Positions 6,051-7,657 of a stretch of DNA of 7,657 bases are shown piece after piece. Each line of letters opens with the position of its first letter. Position 1 is the first letter of the stretch. Origin of the DNA: Paracoccus sp. (in: a-proteobacteria) (GTDB lineage Bacteria; Pseudomonadota; Alphaproteobacteria; Rhodobacterales; Rhodobacteraceae); contig JAGPGI010000115.1 of the NCBI GenBank assembly GCA_018056045.1, forward strand, positions 1 through 7,657. Direction: 5' to 3'. The position numbers and the translations under genes are program-made. The notes below the pieces were generated by a model. It was given only the letters and a program-made list of their open reading frames with translations. It was not told where the DNA came from and did no database searches.

Positions 6051-6117
6051 TCAGGGCTGCAGGGGAACCGCCCTGAGCTAGAACCGGCGTTTGCCGGAAC
6101 ATTCTGGGCGGATGCCC
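6051..6117 (+). promoter_or_regulatory. Structured acpP leader: three consecutive hairpins
   Basis: Hairpin 1 is TCAGGGC (6051-6057) with GCCCTGA (6070-6076), a perfect 7-bp stem with a 12-base loop. Hairpin 2 is CCGGC-GTTT-GCCGG (6084-6097). Hairpin 3 is GGGC-GGAT-GCCC (6106-6117). The predicted transcription start falls at or next to the base of hairpin 1, so the mRNA would begin with a stem-loop, which can protect abundant mRNAs from 5'-end-dependent decay. The acpP ribosome-binding site (GAGG, 6128-6131) lies after hairpin 3 and is left unpaired. The pairings are visible; the role is inferred. Confidence 0.5.
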
Positions 6118-6136
6118 GCGAAAACGAGGATAAGAC

Positions 6137-6370
6137 ATGAGCGATATCGCTGATCGCGTGAAGAAAATTGTTGTCGAGCATCTGGGCGTCGATGAGGACA
6201 AGGTGACGGAATCGGCCTCGTTCATCGATGATCTGGGCGCCGACTCGCTGGACACCGTCGAGCTGGTCATGGCCTTCGAGGAAGAGTTCGGCATCGAGAT
6301 CCCCGATGACGCAGCCGAAACCATCCAGACCTTTGGCGATGCGGTGAAGTTCATCAGCGGCGCGGTCTGA
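6137..6370 (+). CDS. acpP: Acyl carrier protein AcpP
   Basis: A 77-residue acidic four-helix protein that carries growing acyl chains as thioesters on a 4'-phosphopantetheine arm. The attachment motif [12 protein letters not shown] places the modified serine at S37, one residue off the S36 of mature E. coli AcpP because of the initiator Met. Helix II acidic residues after the serine (E42, E48, E49), used for docking to FabD, FabG and other partners, are present. The start has GAGG 7-8 bases upstream. The gene is preceded by its own candidate promoter and a structured leader, and followed by a strong intrinsic terminator 22 bases after the stop, so it may be a monocistronic high-output unit as well as the end of fabD-fabG-acpP. 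Identification is secure. fabF, often the next gene, is absent at this position. Confidence 0.98.
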   Translation: MSDIADRVKKIVVEHLGVDEDKVTESASFIDDLGADSLDTVELVMAFEEEFGIEIPDDAAETIQTFGDAVKFISGAV

Positions 6371-6392
6371 TCCGGTCCTGAGACGATTTCAG

Positions 6393-6429
6393 GGGCGGTG
6401 CCTTCCACAGGGAAGGCGCCGCCCTTTTT
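6393..6429 (+). terminator. Intrinsic terminator of acpP
   Basis: GGGCGGTGCCTTCC (6393-6406) pairs with GGAAGGCGCCGCCC (6411-6424) as a 14-bp stem with one G-U, closed by the tetraloop ACAG and followed directly by TTTTT (6425-6429), then CTTT. This is a textbook Rho-independent terminator for transcription from acpP. It also separates the fatty-acid genes from the convergent gene to the right. Confidence 0.95.
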
Positions 6430-6537
6430 CTTTGGTGGGGCCGGTGTCGCAACTGCGGCCCGTTTGCCGTGGCCCGGCCTGCCGGGGTAAGGAAACGGTA
6501 GCGGTCCCCTTGACGAGATTGCGTATCGCGGGCCGTC

Positions 6538-6551
6538 GCATGCGCGCATGC
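6538..6551. other. Perfect 14-bp palindrome in the acpP-downstream gap
   Basis: GCATGCGCGCATGC is its own reverse complement, made of two GCATGC units around CG overlap. It lies in the 223-base stretch (6430-6652) between the acpP terminator and the convergent gene, where no coding region is credible. It may be a protein-binding site or chance in GC-rich DNA. Confidence 0.3.
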
Positions 6552-6565
6552 CGAAACGCCCCCAA

Positions 6566-6595
6566 AGGCCGCGTCAGCCGGTCGCGCTGCGGCCT
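6566..6595 (-). terminator. Weak candidate terminator of the convergent gene
   Basis: On the minus strand AGGCCGC (6595-6589) pairs with GCGGCCT (6572-6566) as a 7-bp GC-rich stem with a 16-base loop. It lies about 60 bases beyond the stop of the 6653-7657 gene and is followed only by a short TT then G-rich DNA. The location is right for a terminator, but the poor U-tract makes a Rho-independent mechanism doubtful. Confidence 0.3.
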
Positions 6596-6620
6596 GGTGG
6601 GGGGAGTGAAGCGGCCATGC

Positions 6621-6646
6621 AGGCGGGGCGCTTTGCGGGACCGCCT
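6621..6646. repeat. GC-rich inverted repeat next to the stop of the convergent gene
   Basis: AGGCGG (6621-6626) pairs with CCGCCT (6641-6646), with an inner CGC-TTT-GCG stem (6629-6637), giving a hairpin with a small internal loop. It begins 7 bases beyond the minus-strand stop codon. It may stabilise the 3' end of that transcript; no U-run accompanies it. Confidence 0.3.
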
Positions 6647-6652
6647 GGGGGG

Positions 6653-7657
6653 TTAGTAGAGCACCGCGCCGATATGCAGGCGCTGATCGGAGCCAAGGAA
6701 AAACGCGACATTCGTGCTTTCCACGTCGTCGGGATTGGCCTCGGACGCCCAGAGCACCGGGTCGGGCACGATCCGCGCCAGCCGCCCCTCTGCCATGAAC
6801 TCGATGACGAAATCGCGCTCGCCCAGCACCAGGTCCAGCGGCCGCAGGCGCAGCCCGTTGGAATCGACCGGGCCGAGATGATCGAGCCCGCTGGTCTTTT
6901 GCAGGAATTCATCGACCGAGGCGTAATGCATGGTCGCGGCGATATGCGCCCAAGCGGGTTCATAAAGCGCGCGGATCCGTTCCCGGTCGCCAGAGGACAG
7001 CGCCGAATGCAGCTCGCGATAGGCGGCCAGAAGGCTTGCGCGCAGTTCGGGCGTATCTTCGAGCCGGGGCGCGCGCGCCCAGGGCTGAATCGGCACTTCA
7101 TCGGCGATTTCGAACATGGCGGTGACGCGGCGCGCGGTCCATGCGTTGCCCCAGCCATCCGCCAGACCGGCCTGATCGAGCCCGCCGCCATTGACGCGCC
7201 TGGGCGGCCCTGCCGGATTGTCCATGGGCAGGCCGAAACGGGTCTTTTCGGGGAATGCCACCTCGTTCTCGGCATCAAGGTCGATATTGACCAGCGTCGC
7301 CCGATGCCGCGCGCGCGTGACAAGGTTCAGCCGCTCGATCCCGGTCAGCGCATAGAAATCGGGGGTGGCGACATTGTATTCATAGGGATCGCCATGGACC
7401 GAGACGAAGGTGATGCTGACCTCGTTGCGGCCGGGTTGCAGATAGGGATTGACCGGCAGGGTGAAATTGGTGTCGCGGGCGCTGAACTCGCGCCAGATCG
7501 TCACGTCATTGATTCTGAGCGCCCAGAAGGCACCCGCCCCGGCGGCCGAGACATAGTAATTCGCGGGATCGGTTTTTTCTTGAGCCAAAGCAGATTCTCC
7601 GAAGGAGGAAAGCAGGGCGAGGGACATCAGCCCCGCCGCCAGCAGATCAATAGTCTT
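6653..7657 (-). CDS. Exported protein of unknown function, 5' end outside window
   Basis: 334 codons are visible, ending at TAA (6655-6653). The frame is open through the right edge. An ATG at 7627 exists, but starting there would leave a short signal sequence with no positive charge. The ten codons before it (KTIDLLAAGL) extend the hydrophobic core, so the real start probably lies beyond 7657. Visible residues 1-25 form a signal peptide ending ALA before QEK, a good signal-peptidase I site, so the product should be periplasmic or secreted. Residues about 30-105 look like a beta-rich, Ig-like domain (FWALRINDVTIWREF, LPVNPYLQPGRNEVSITF). Then a Gly/Pro-rich stretch with NGGGLDQAGLADGWGN precedes a helical segment (about LRASLLAAYRELHSAL to SVDEFLQ) and a C-terminal beta region ending IGAVLY. 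No cysteines, lipobox or later membrane segment are seen. I do not recognise the family or a catalytic motif. It is convergent with acpP, so it is unlikely to share its function. Confidence 0.75.
   Translation of the reverse strand, partial: KTIDLLAAGLMSLALLSSFGESALAQEKTDPANYYVSAAGAGAFWALRINDVTIWREFSARDTNFTLPVNPYLQPGRNEVSITFVSVHGDPYEYNVATPDFYALTGIERLNLVTRARHRATLVNIDLDAENEVAFPEKTRFGLPMDNPAGPPRRVNGGGLDQAGLADGWGNAWTARRVTAMFEIADEVPIQPWARAPRLEDTPELRASLLAAYRELHSALSSGDRERIRALYEPAWAHIAATMHYASVDEFLQKTSGLDHLGPVDSNGLRLRPLDLVLGERDFVIEFMAEGRLARIVPDPVLWASEANPDDVESTNVAFFLGSDQRLHIGAVLY

Noticed and set aside
6025..6549. 174-codon minus-strand frame across acpP and its flanks
   Set aside because: It runs through the acpP coding region, leader and terminator on the opposite strand. 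The Ser/Pro/Thr-rich product looks like reverse-complement acpP.
6432..6656. 74-codon plus-strand frame after acpP
   Set aside because: It has a TTG start inside the terminator tail, no ribosome-binding site, an Arg/Gly-rich product, and overlap with the stop of the convergent gene.

Overview
This GC-rich window looks like alphaproteobacterial chromosome, most likely Rhodobacterales/Paracoccaceae (Paracoccus or a close relative). The reasons are strong G/C third-position bias, a fabD-fabG-acpP block, a tRNA-Asn with encoded CCA, and an intergenic repeat of a type I associate with that order. The assignment is by gene content and composition only; no database was searched.

Left part (1-1815): the edge of a probable integrated element. 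A tRNA-Asn(GUU) gene lies on the minus strand (1741-1815). Its 3' end faces a large tyrosine-recombinase (integrase) gene on the same strand (start 1607, running off the left edge). This is the classic layout of a genomic island or prophage inserted at a tRNA 3' end. The integrase carries a DUF6538-like N-terminus, an Ala-rich linker and the first catalytic motif; the His/Arg and Tyr motifs lie outside the window. A perfect 7-6-7 inverted repeat sits in the tRNA-integrase gap.

Middle part (1816-4265): backbone genes. A LACTB2-like metallo-beta-lactamase-fold hydrolase (minus strand, possibly a leaderless mRNA) is divergent from an EnvZ-like membrane histidine kinase (plus strand) that has no response regulator in view.

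Right-centre (4266-6430): type II fatty-acid synthesis. FabD loads malonate onto acyl carrier protein, FabG reduces the resulting 3-ketoacyl-ACP, and AcpP is the carrier for both. fabD and fabG are separated by a hairpin-rich repeat. acpP appears to have its own promoter, a leader with three consecutive hairpins, and a strong intrinsic terminator.

Right end (6431-7657): a short non-coding gap with several palindromes, then a minus-strand gene convergent with acpP. It encodes an exported, cysteine-free protein of unknown function whose true start lies beyond the right edge. fabF, which often follows acpP, is not next to it here. I see no clearly new multi-gene system; the most interesting points are the island junction, the structured acpP leader, and the unrecognised exported protein.
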